Shown here: positions 1 to 5,021 of the stretch, in pieces
Layout: the number at the start of each line of letters is the position of its first letter
Numbering within the stretch: the first letter of the stretch is position 1
Source: an uncultured Clostridia bacterium
GTDB lineage: Bacteria; Bacillota; Clostridia; Christensenellales; Aristaeellaceae
DNA length: 5,320 bases
Assembly: GCA_934630705.1 (NCBI GenBank)
Contig: CAKTWP010000043.1
Coordinates: forward strand, 1 to 5,320
Direction: 5' to 3'
Program-made: the position numbers and the translations under genes
The notes under the pieces: generated by a model
Database searches by the model: none
What the model saw: only the letters and a program-made list of their open reading frames with translations
Told to the model about the DNA's origin: nothing

Positions 1-129
1 GCCCTCCGCCGCCGCAATGCGTCGGATCCGGAAGGCTTCGCACGGCCTGCGCTGCGATGCAGCTTGCCCGCGCCACTTTTCTATGGAACTTGGCAGCCCT
101 CCGCCGCGTCGATTGAAGGTGTGGAAAGA
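1..129. other. GC-rich spacer, no gene recognised
   Basis: No frame on either strand here has a convincing start, ribosome binding site or recognisable protein. A 12-bp direct repeat, GCCCTCCGCCGC, occurs at 1-12 and 96-107, about 95 bp apart, and could be part of a longer array extending left of the window. Two copies are too few to call a repeat family. Confidence 0.4.
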
Positions 130-165
130 GGAAAACCATTCTTTGGCCCCAAAGAATGGTTTTCC
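130..165 (-). terminator. Rho-independent terminator of the pfkA operon
   Basis: A perfect 16-bp inverted repeat (130-145 with 150-165) encloses a 4-nt loop and begins about 20 nt past the pfkA stop codon. Read on the minus strand, the 3' arm ends in GGTTTTCC and continues CTCTTTCC, so the U-rich tract is partly inside the stem and interrupted by C. The stem could also work on the plus strand, where TTTTCCCC follows. Position and stem strength support a terminator; the imperfect U tract lowers certainty. Confidence 0.72.
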
Positions 166-184
166 CCGCATATTACGCTTCCCG

Positions 185-1234
185 TTACAGGGAGTTGATA
201 AGATTATAGAGCTTTTTGTTGAAGCGGCGTTTTTCGGCCAGCGCCTTTTCAATGGGCATATAGAAGGTGCGGCCGTTTTTCACGCCGATAACCTGATTGC
301 TGATGCCGTTACGCAGCAGATGCACAGCCATCGCGCCGGCTTCAAAAGCGAAGATGCTGTCCCGAGCGGTAGGCGAGCAGCCGCGCTGGGTGTAGCCGAT
401 CACGGTGCTGCGGGCTTCCACCATGCCGCACTTGCGCTTGAGCACGCTGGCAAAGCGGTTGGCCGTCATGGGCTCGCCCTCAAAGACCTGCTTGCCGTAG
501 GGCTTAAGGAACTTGTACACGTCAAAGGGCTTCATGGAGGCCCAGCACCCCTCGGCCACCACCACGGTGGCGCGGGTGTTGCCCCGGGCAATCTGGTCGT
601 TCAGCTGCGCCGCCACATCGTCCACCTTCCATTTCACCTCGGGCACCACCACGATCTCAGCGCCCGTGGCGGCGGCAGTGGACAGGGCGATATCGCCGCA
701 ATCCCGGCCCATTACTTCCACCACATGGGGCCGGTCGTGGGAGCGGGAGGTGGCGCGGATGGCGCGCACCGCGTCCACGCAGACGTTCACGGCGGTGTCA
801 TAGCCCAGGGTCATTTCGGTGTAGGGAAGGTCGTTGTCAATGGTGCCGGGAATGCCGATGCAGGGAATGCCCAGCTCGCACAGGCGCATGGCCCCCTGGA
901 AGGAGCCGTTGCCGCCGATGACCACCAAACCCGTCACGTCCATGTCCCGCAGCCGCTGGGCAGCCTTCGCCCGCACCTGGGGATCCAGAAACTCCAGGCA
1001 GCGGGCTGTGCGCAGATGGGTGCCGGGCAGGTCGGCAATATCCAGCACCGTGTCCAGATCCAGGCGGACAAAATCATCCTCCTGCTTTTCGGACTTGCCC
1101 AGCAGGCCGTTGTAGCCCCGCTTGATGCCCAGCAGGTTCAGCCCGTAATACGCGGCGTTTTTGGCCACGGACATGACCGCGGCGTTCATGCCCGGGCTGT
1201 CGCCGCCGCTGGTTAATACTGCAATATGAGACAT
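185..1234 (-). CDS. pfkA: 6-phosphofructokinase, ATP-type family member with substituted active-site residues
   Basis: Cytoplasmic glycolytic enzyme family that phosphorylates fructose 6-phosphate to fructose 1,6-bisphosphate. The 349-aa product has the family landmarks: SGGDSPGMNA (9-18), GGNGS (107-111), PGTIDND (129-135, catalytic Asp133), VEVMGR (172-177), Glu228, Arg275 and QRG (283-285). Gly110 and Gly130 are the small residues typical of ATP-using rather than pyrophosphate-using enzymes. Compared with recalled E. coli PfkA (numbered without Met), Asp103 is Asn109, His249 is Tyr281, and effector-site Arg21, Arg25, Arg54 and Lys213 are Met21, Lys25, Leu60 and Asn219. About 26 extra residues lie between Glu228 and Arg275, which explains the length above the usual 320. 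The ATG follows AAGGAG (1247-1252) by 12 nt. The gene is second in an operon with the DUF2007-like gene. Membership of the family is secure; normal PFK kinetics and allosteric control are not. Confidence 0.95.
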   Translation of the reverse strand: MSHIAVLTSGGDSPGMNAAVMSVAKNAAYYGLNLLGIKRGYNGLLGKSEKQEDDFVRLDLDTVLDIADLPGTHLRTARCLEFLDPQVRAKAAQRLRDMDVTGLVVIGGNGSFQGAMRLCELGIPCIGIPGTIDNDLPYTEMTLGYDTAVNVCVDAVRAIRATSRSHDRPHVVEVMGRDCGDIALSTAAATGAEIVVVPEVKWKVDDVAAQLNDQIARGNTRATVVVAEGCWASMKPFDVYKFLKPYGKQVFEGEPMTANRFASVLKRKCGMVEARSTVIGYTQRGCSPTARDSIFAFEAGAMAVHLLRNGISNQVIGVKNGRTFYMPIEKALAEKRRFNKKLYNLINSL

Positions 1235-1266
1235 CGCTTGATTCCACTCCTTTTTCTGATACAGGC

Positions 1267-1485
1267 TCAGAGCAGAAGATTGCGCTCAATCAGAAGCTGC
1301 TGGGCTTCCCGCGCCTCCGCTCCGGGCACCATAATTTCATAATAATTATCCTCTGAGGAAACGGTGCGATACACCTGACGGCTGCGGGCCAGGAAGCCTT
1401 CCTCCGCCAGCAGCGCTAAAATGGCCTTGGCGTGGGCTTCGCTGTGCGCCATATGGATCACCGTCCATCCGCTGCTCCGGGGCAT
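1267..1485 (-). CDS. Small DUF2007-like protein upstream of pfkA
   Basis: A 72-aa soluble protein with no signal peptide or membrane segment. Its layout, a beta strand (WTVIHMA, 7-13), a helix (EAHAKAILALLAEEG, 16-30), a strand-rich middle, a second strand (YYEIMVP, 48-54) and a C-terminal helix (EAREAQQLLIER, 57-68), resembles DUF2007 (putative signal-transducing) proteins. Small proteins of this kind occur beside pfkA in some clostridia and are sometimes mislabelled as glutamate decarboxylase; that is from memory. Molecular function is unknown. The start at 1485 is chosen because GGAGGG (1496-1501) lies 10 nt upstream and because the longer open frame begins at 1617, inside the promoter. 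It is first in the operon, 32 nt ahead of pfkA. Coding is well supported; family assignment is moderate. Confidence 0.78.
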   Translation of the reverse strand: MPRSSGWTVIHMAHSEAHAKAILALLAEEGFLARSRQVYRTVSSEDNYYEIMVPGAEAREAQQLLIERNLLL

Positions 1486-1495
1486 GGCTTCCAAT

Positions 1496-1501
1496 CCCTC
1501 C
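1496..1501 (-). promoter_or_regulatory. Ribosome binding site fixing the small gene's start
   Basis: GGAGGG on the minus strand, 10 nt before the ATG at 1485. It decides for this start over the in-frame ATG at 1617, which overlaps the -35 region. Confidence 0.75.
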
Positions 1502-1587
1502 GTTTCCTCTGGCCGCGCTTTTGCGCAGGCGCAGGCTATCCCCGGCGGACAGGCATACAGGCCGCCCACACGGCGATTTTCCCGGTT

Positions 1588-1617
1588 ATTATAGCATATT
1601 CGTGCATAACATGCCAT
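1588..1617 (-). promoter_or_regulatory. Sigma-A type promoter of the DUF2007-like gene and pfkA
   Basis: On the minus strand an exact TATAAT (1588-1593) is preceded by TGC, giving an extended -10. ATGGCA (1612-1617) is a 4/6 match to the -35 consensus with an 18-nt spacer. Initiation near 1580 would give a leader of about 95 nt. The leader can form a short GGCGG/CCGCC hairpin but shows no recognised riboswitch. Confidence 0.75.
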
Positions 1618-1712
1618 ATCTTTTCAAAAAAAACTTGACTGTTTTGCGCCTTTTTTGCAGGGAAAAGGCAGGTGGGGAGAGAAAATGAATCTGATTATGC
1701 TTTTGCACATAC

Positions 1713-1718
1713 AGGAGG
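1713..1718 (+). promoter_or_regulatory. Ribosome binding site fixing the peptidase start
   Basis: A perfect AGGAGG ends 10 nt before the ATG at 1729. It overrides the in-frame GTG at 1672, which has no comparable site. No convincing plus-strand promoter was found upstream: TTGACT (1635-1640) resembles a -35 box, but nothing like a -10 lies at the right distance. Confidence 0.85.
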
Positions 1719-1728
1719 AACAAAAACC

Positions 1729-3003
1729 ATGCAGCAGCAAGGCGCGGCAGAAAAGCGGGTGGCCCGGGCGCTGTCGCTGGCGGTGCAGCAGCCCACCCTT
1801 GCTCTGGGTCCCGAAGCGCCTTTTCTTCAATTGCATACCATCCTGCGGGAGCTGTTTCCCCGGGTGTTTTCTTTATCCCAGGCGCAGATCGTGGATCGCC
1901 GGGCGCTGCTTTTGCATTTGCCCGGCGCGGGCATGTCCCAGCCGCTTTTATTCCTATCCCATTTGGATGTGGCCCCCATCCGCAGCCCCGAAAGCTGGGA
2001 GCTGCCGCCCTTTTCCGGCGAAATCCGGGACGGCTTTGTTTACGGCCGGGGCACGGCGGATATGAAGGGCCATCTGATCGCCCTGCTCACGGCGGCAGAA
2101 TCTTTGCTGGAAGGGGGCGTGCGGCCCCGGGCGGATCTGTATTTCGCCTTTTCCTGCGATGAGGAGGTGCGGGGCGGAAGCATGCAGCGCATCTGCCGGC
2201 TGCTGATGGCACGCAACGTGAAGCCGGCCTTTGTGCTGGACGAGGGCGGCTCCGTCACCACCCTCCAGGCCCTCACCCAGAAGCCCACCGCCCTGGTGGG
2301 CGTGGGGGAAAAGGGGCGCATGTGCTTCACCCTGACTGCCGAGGGCGAGGGCGGCGTGGAGGCCCTGCTGCATGCCGCCGAGCGGCTGCTGCGGATGCGC
2401 TTTGCCCCCCGCATCTGCCCGGCCACGGAGCAGATGCTTTCCGGCCTGTCCGGGGAATTGACGGGCTACGGCCGGTTCTGCGCCGCCCATCCCCGGCTGA
2501 TGCGCCAGCCCCTGCTGCGCAAGCTGGACAGCACCCATTACGGCCGCGCTCTCACCCGCACCCAGCTGATGATCAGCGCCATGGGCGGGGATGTGCTGCA
2601 GGGAGACGACGCATCCATCACCTTCCAGGCCTCCATTCTCCCCGGCGACAGCGCCGATGGGCTGCTGCGGCGGGTGGAGCGGGTGATCAGCGATACCCGG
2701 ATTCTGGTGACGGTGAATCAGATGGACGAAGCCAGCGTGGTTTCCCCCATTCAGGGCACCGCCTGGGAAGCGCTGACCACCGCCATCCATGTGCATTTTC
2801 CCGGCATGCCCATCGCCCCCTATCTGCTTACCGGCGCGTCCGACGCCCGGCGGATGGAGCCCATCTGCCCCTATATTTATCGGTTCAGCCCCTTTGTGCT
2901 TCCCCCTGAGGAGCTGGCGAAAATGCATCATCCCAATGAGCGGATCAGCATTGAAAACCTGCTGCGGGGAACGGCGTTTTTCCGGCAGATGCTCATGGCA
3001 TAA
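1729..3003 (+). CDS. M20-family metallopeptidase, Gly-X carboxypeptidase (CPS1)-like
   Basis: A 424-aa cytoplasmic zinc peptidase or deacylase of the M20/M25/M40 clan, with no signal peptide. Family metal and catalytic positions are present in order: SHLDVAP (77-83, His78 ligand, Asp80), YGRGTADMKG (105-114, Asp111 bridging), CDEE (143-146, Glu145 general base, Glu146 ligand), LDEGG (170-174) and HHPNE (400-404, His400 ligand). W90, PPFSG (93-97) and the sequence around GRGT place it near CPS1/PM20D1-type enzymes that cleave peptides or N-acyl amino acids. RTQLMISAMGG (277-287) and ILPGDS (303-308) mark the lid domain and return to the catalytic domain. Unusually, GEGG (206-209) runs straight into a helix, so the conserved GGHSSxP loop is missing, and the usual K-x-N-V-x-P stretch is replaced near 287-294. 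The gene is divergent from the pfkA operon and convergent with the CotH-like gene. Family is confident; substrate is unknown. Confidence 0.92.
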   Translation: MQQQGAAEKRVARALSLAVQQPTLALGPEAPFLQLHTILRELFPRVFSLSQAQIVDRRALLLHLPGAGMSQPLLFLSHLDVAPIRSPESWELPPFSGEIRDGFVYGRGTADMKGHLIALLTAAESLLEGGVRPRADLYFAFSCDEEVRGGSMQRICRLLMARNVKPAFVLDEGGSVTTLQALTQKPTALVGVGEKGRMCFTLTAEGEGGVEALLHAAERLLRMRFAPRICPATEQMLSGLSGELTGYGRFCAAHPRLMRQPLLRKLDSTHYGRALTRTQLMISAMGGDVLQGDDASITFQASILPGDSADGLLRRVERVISDTRILVTVNQMDEASVVSPIQGTAWEALTTAIHVHFPGMPIAPYLLTGASDARRMEPICPYIYRFSPFVLPPEELAKMHHPNERISIENLLRGTAFFRQMLMA

Positions 3004-3058
3004 CGATGCGCCGGCTGCTGCCGCAGATTTTTCAAACGTACAATACACGAACAACAAT

Positions 3059-3072
3059 AAAAAAAGACTGTC
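3059..3072 (-). terminator. Possible minus-strand terminator tract after the CotH-like gene
   Basis: On the minus strand GACAGTC is followed by seven T residues (complement of 3059-3065). GACAGTC and the T-run before it can pair, with G-U pairs, to GGCTGTCGAAAGA about 215 nt earlier. The distal partner makes this weaker than a local hairpin. Confidence 0.35.
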
Positions 3073-3155
3073 AAAAAAGGTCATACATGCAAAGCTGGAT
3101 GCAATGATGGGCGGTAAACCCTTCATTTTTCATCGTATCGGCTGGCTTTACCGGT

Positions 3156-3197
3156 CGGAACGATTTTTCGGAACAAGACGCAGAAAAATCATTTCCG
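3156..3197. other. Hairpin with CGGAA/TTCCG and GATTTTTC/GAAAAATC arms
   Basis: CGGAA (3156-3160) pairs with TTCCG (3193-3197), and GATTTTTC (3162-3169) pairs perfectly with GAAAAATC (3183-3190). The two segments are separated by a small internal loop, and the apical loop is 13 nt. Confidence 0.6.
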
Positions 3198-3205
3198 AAG
3201 CATTG

Positions 3206-3237
3206 CCATGCAGGATGAACCCTTTCAGCCTGCATGG
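3206..3237. other. Hairpin CCATGCAGG/CCTGCATGG with 4-bp extension
   Basis: Nine perfect pairs (3206-3214 with 3229-3237), one A/G mismatch, then TGAA (3216-3219) with TTCA (3224-3227) around a CCCT loop. No T-run follows on either strand, so it is not a typical terminator. Confidence 0.65.
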
Positions 3238-3238
3238 A

Positions 3239-3267
3239 GCGTGTCAAAACGTCGTTTTTTGACACGC
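3239..3267. terminator. Hairpin, 11-bp stem, possible bidirectional terminator
   Basis: GCGTGTCAAAA (3239-3249) pairs perfectly with TTTTGACACGC (3257-3267) around a 7-nt loop. The T-run lies in the stem rather than after it, so intrinsic termination is uncertain. Location between convergent genes fits a two-way terminator. Confidence 0.42.
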
Positions 3268-3269
3268 AG

Positions 3270-3298
3270 AAGGCTGTCGAAATTCTTTCGACAGCCTT
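3270..3298. terminator. Hairpin, 13-bp perfect stem, possible bidirectional terminator
   Basis: AAGGCTGTCGAAA (3270-3282) pairs perfectly with TTTCGACAGCCTT (3286-3298) around a 3-nt TTC loop. It starts three nt after the previous hairpin. Only a short T stretch closes the stem, so function as a terminator is inferred mainly from position about 55 nt past the CotH-like stop. Confidence 0.48.
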
Positions 3299-3352
3299 GA
3301 TGATGCGGTTCAACGTGTTTTGCCCGGCAGCCATAGATGAGACCGCCAGCGG

Positions 3353-4600
3353 TTACGGATTTTCGGCCTTATAGTCCGCCCAGGTATCTTCCGCCACTTC
3401 GGTCAGTGCAGGCTTGGTGCCGCCGAAAAAGCGTTCCATGTCCGCGTCAGACAGCGCCAGCGCCTGCTGCGCGCCATCGTACACGTACCATGGCCGCTGC
3501 ACCAGCGTTTTCTCCCGCAGCCGGTATACGCGATAGCGCTGGAACAGCAGCGCCTCCTGCGCGTTGACGGGGGGATAATTATAATCGGCGCTCATCGTCT
3601 GGACGAAAGCGTCCGCCCAGCGCTCCATATGCGCAGGCAGCGCATCGGCAATCCGGGCGCTTTCCGCGTCCACCGCCGCCTGCATCAGCGGCGTGGACAG
3701 GGCCTGATACAGCGCGCCCAGCCTGGTCAGAAACGCGTCACGATATTCCGGCACTTCCAGCAGCTTGGCCGTCAGCATGGCTGTATCACCCTTCAGCGAA
3801 TGATTCATCAGCCGGGCAACAGAATCATCCCGGGCCGTAAAAAGCGCATAGGCAAAATCGCCCGCGGCGCACTTCCAGGGCCCTTCCGCCACCTGATAAA
3901 AGAAAATTTCGCTGTAGAGATTCGGCACGCCCAGATAGGCGTTCACCGCCATCCAGTTCAGGAAGCTCTCTGTGTCCAGCAGCCCGTTCAGCGTCTGCAG
4001 GTCCTCCGCGCGGGCCAAATCCAGCCCCTTGATGCGATGAAAAGCTTCCGCCAGCCCGGCCGCATCGCCGCAGATTGCCTGCCGGTTCGCCCCGGCCACG
4101 TTCAGCCCGGCCGCGTTTTCCAGCCCCTCAAACCGGGCGATTGCGTCCTCAATCACTTCGCGCCTGGTATACAGGCCCCAGTATTCGCCATTGAGATACA
4201 CGGCCACCGGCTCCTGCGCGGGCACGGGCACCGCAACGGGCCCCTGAGCGATCAGATTGCAGCATACCGCGCTGATGATTTTCGTATACAGCGCGTCGTT
4301 GCCATCGTTATAGAGGATGAAGCGCTGATCGTCGCCATCAACGCGCAGGCTTTGCTGCGGCAGGGCGCATTCCACCACGTCCTGGGTTTTGCCGTTCAGC
4401 CGCAGCCGTGCGGGAAAGCTGGTTTCCGTGCCGGCGGATACCAGCGTGACCTGCGCGTCCACCGCATCCGCCTGGGAGAGCACCGCATCGGCGGCATAGG
4501 TGATGCGGATTACCGGCAGCGCTTCCTCCTGTGCCAGCCCGGTCAGCGCGCACAGGCAGAACAGGCAACAGAAGAACGCCAATAGACTGATTCTTTTCAT
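3353..4600 (-). CDS. Exported CotH-family protein with degenerate kinase motifs
   Basis: A 415-aa protein. Residues 1-23 form a signal peptide: KR near the start, a hydrophobic Cys-rich core (4-19), and a likely cleavage after GLA (21-23). No lipobox or anchor is seen, so the product is probably secreted. CotH proteins are atypical kinases; Bacillus CotH phosphorylates spore-coat proteins, while many clostridial relatives are secreted with unknown targets. The match is clearest at VYLNGEYWGLYTRRE (134-148), at the preceding LYNDGNDALYTK (96-107), and at FLNWMAVNAYLG (213-224). The usual RGNSS...PKKxY stretch is replaced by RLRLNGKTQ (66-74) without the lysine pair, the Arg after the ND segment is Thr106, and the usual WDxD is GDFA (247-250), losing the second Asp. 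It may be a pseudokinase or binding protein. The ATG at 4600 follows AAGGAG (4610-4615) by 9 nt; the longer frame starting at 4636 begins inside a hairpin. It appears to be a single-gene unit. Confidence 0.85.
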   Translation of the reverse strand: MKRISLLAFFCCLFCLCALTGLAQEEALPVIRITYAADAVLSQADAVDAQVTLVSAGTETSFPARLRLNGKTQDVVECALPQQSLRVDGDDQRFILYNDGNDALYTKIISAVCCNLIAQGPVAVPVPAQEPVAVYLNGEYWGLYTRREVIEDAIARFEGLENAAGLNVAGANRQAICGDAAGLAEAFHRIKGLDLARAEDLQTLNGLLDTESFLNWMAVNAYLGVPNLYSEIFFYQVAEGPWKCAAGDFAYALFTARDDSVARLMNHSLKGDTAMLTAKLLEVPEYRDAFLTRLGALYQALSTPLMQAAVDAESARIADALPAHMERWADAFVQTMSADYNYPPVNAQEALLFQRYRVYRLREKTLVQRPWYVYDGAQQALALSDADMERFFGGTKPALTEVAEDTWADYKAENP

Positions 4601-4609
4601 GTCATGTGT

Positions 4610-4615
4610 CTCCTT
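4610..4615 (-). promoter_or_regulatory. Ribosome binding site of the CotH-like gene
   Basis: AAGGAG on the minus strand, 9 nt before the ATG at 4600. It lies just past a 7-bp hairpin (4620-4636). An overlapping ATG at 4605 reads ATG ACA TGA and cannot be the start. Confidence 0.85.
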
Positions 4616-4619
4616 TTTG

Positions 4620-4636
4620 ATGGGGGAAGCCCCCAT
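4620..4636 (-). promoter_or_regulatory. GC hairpin immediately before the CotH-like ribosome binding site
   Basis: ATGGGGG and CCCCCAT form a perfect 7-bp stem around a CTT loop, four nt upstream of AAGGAG in the mRNA. It may limit 5' decay or affect ribosome access. It lacks a strong U tract after it (CAAAAAGG follows), so it is not a terminator in this direction. Confidence 0.5.
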
Positions 4637-4689
4637 TTTATATCAGGCATCGGATAATTGCATTTGGCTTTGCACGCATCCAGTCATAT

Positions 4690-4727
4690 AGAAAAATCGC
4701 TTTTCGCTGTGCTCCATGCGATTTTCT
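4690..4727 (-). promoter_or_regulatory. Leader hairpin, possible attenuator
   Basis: In the mRNA sense, AGAAAATCGC pairs with GCGATTTTTCT, about ten pairs with one bulged T, around a 17-nt loop. The 3' arm is U-rich and is followed by ATATG. The mini-ORF stop codon touches the 5' arm. An attenuation role is inferred from arrangement only. Confidence 0.35.
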
Positions 4728-4744
4728 CAAAGCAGCTGGTTCAT
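4727..4744 (-). CDS. Possible 5-codon leader peptide MNQLL
   Basis: ATG AAC CAG CTG CTT TGA lies in the long leader of the CotH-like gene. AAGGGG sits about 8 nt upstream as a weak ribosome binding site. The stop overlaps the first base of the following hairpin, the layout expected of a translated leader. So short an ORF could easily arise by chance. Confidence 0.2.
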   Translation of the reverse strand: MNQLL

Positions 4745-4836
4745 GGGCCTCACCCCTTTCACGATTGACGGGCGTTATGTTGGCGCGTTATCCAGGAATC
4801 CTTGTTTTTCCTGAAATTCTTTTCTTTTCCATAGTA

Positions 4837-4892
4837 AAATTGTAACATTTGTGAGTCGCCTTGTCAATCAATATTGCGCATTTGTTACATTT
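4837..4892 (-). promoter_or_regulatory. Paired TGTWACA boxes, candidate operator
   Basis: AAATGTTACAATTT (minus strand, 4837-4850) and AAATGTAACAAATG (4879-4892) agree at 11 of 14 positions. Their cores TGTTACA and TGTAACA are each near-palindromic around a central W. They are 42 bp apart, about four helical turns, and bracket the -35. One overlaps the -10, so a bound protein would probably repress. The regulator is unknown. Confidence 0.45.
4839..4867 (-). promoter_or_regulatory. Strong sigma-A promoter of the CotH-like gene
   Basis: Minus strand: exact TTGACA (4862-4867), 17-nt spacer, then TACAAT (4839-4844, 5/6), preceded by TGT for an extended -10. Initiation near 4832 gives a leader of about 230 nt. 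Two similar 14-bp boxes overlap the -10 and lie upstream of the -35. Confidence 0.85.
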
Positions 4893-4900
4893 CTATACCG

Positions 4901-4939
4901 TTTTATAAAAAAGCGCCCGGTCCTCGCTTCGGCGCTTTT
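4901..4939 (-). terminator. Rho-independent terminator downstream of the tRNA half-gene
   Basis: AAAAGCGCC and GGCGCTTTT (4931-4939 and 4909-4917) form a perfect 9-bp stem around a 13-nt loop. On the minus strand the 3' arm runs into TTTTTTATAAAA. It lies about 38 nt past the tRNA 3' end and 35-40 nt before the CotH promoter, so it fits as the old tRNA terminator that insulates the CotH-like gene. On the plus strand only TTTTC follows. Confidence 0.75.
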
Positions 4940-4976
4940 CAAGCGCACCTGGCGAAAACCGGGAGAAGATATGGTC

Positions 4977-5021
4977 TGGCGCGCCCGGCGCGATTCGAAC
5001 GCGCGGCCTTTCGCTTAGTAA
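4977..5021 (-). pseudogene. 3' half of a tRNA gene (tRNA-Arg-like), likely attachment site
   Basis: Minus strand, in tRNA order: a 7-nt anticodon-type loop TTACTAA (5015-5021), anticodon-stem 3' strand GCGAA (5010-5014), 5-nt variable loop AGGCC, T-stem GCGCG/CGCGC closing T-loop TTCGAAT (4993-4999), acceptor 3' strand CGGGCGC (4981-4987), discriminator G (4980) and encoded CCA (4977-4979). Upstream, GATGC pairs with GCGAA at only two or three positions, and there is no D-arm and no GCGCCCG acceptor strand where they should be. The short variable loop excludes class II serine or leucine tRNA. A CTAA loop end is typical of Arg tRNAs with NCT anticodons, so Arg is my best guess. A 3' half of this extent is what integrases leave at one end of an element inserted in a tRNA gene. 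Confidence 0.75.

Larger units (their letters stand above)
3059..3298. repeat. Candidate palindromic mobile-element remnant or structured RNA
   Basis: The ends form an imperfect inverted repeat: AAGACTGTCAAAAAA at the left (from 3064) matches the reverse complement of the right end (about 3283-3298) with roughly three differences. Allowing G-U pairs, the corresponding minus-strand RNA ends pair over 13 positions. TGTCAAAAAA (3069-3078) is also a perfect inverted partner of TTTTTTGACA (3255-3264), and CGGTAAA (3112-3118) of TTTACCG (3147-3153). No transposase and no clear target-site duplication are visible. MITE origin is an inference. Confidence 0.4.
3004..3352. other. Convergent intergenic region rich in inverted repeats
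   Basis: This 349-bp gap separates two convergent stop codons. No protein-coding frame with a ribosome binding site was found. It is more AT-rich than its neighbours and holds at least four strong hairpins plus long-distance inverted repeats, listed separately. It could be a pair of terminators, a MITE-like insertion or a structured 3' RNA. Confidence 0.6.

Noticed and set aside
17..1216. Long plus-strand open frame of 399 aa
   Set aside because: It lies antisense to pfkA, is rich in His, Ala and Gly as expected from the opposite strand of GC-leaning coding DNA, and has no recognisable domain or ribosome binding site.
1635..1663. Plus-strand promoter for the peptidase using TTGACT at 1635-1640
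   Set aside because: No -10-like hexamer occurs 16-19 nt downstream; the sequence there is GCAGGGAAAA.
1954..3126. Minus-strand open frame of 390 aa
   Set aside because: It is the antisense shadow of the M20 peptidase, whose catalytic motifs are clear on the plus strand.
3071..3334. Minus-strand open frame of 87 aa in the convergent gap
   Set aside because: It runs through all of the strong hairpins, lacks a ribosome binding site and matches no family.
3629..4585. Plus-strand open frame of 318 aa
   Set aside because: It is antisense to the CotH-like gene, has no family motif, and no plus-strand promoter or ribosome binding site precedes it.
4635..4660. Second promoter with TATAAA close to the CotH-like start
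   Set aside because: No acceptable -35 lies upstream at the needed distance, and the exact TTGACA promoter at 4839-4867 is far stronger.
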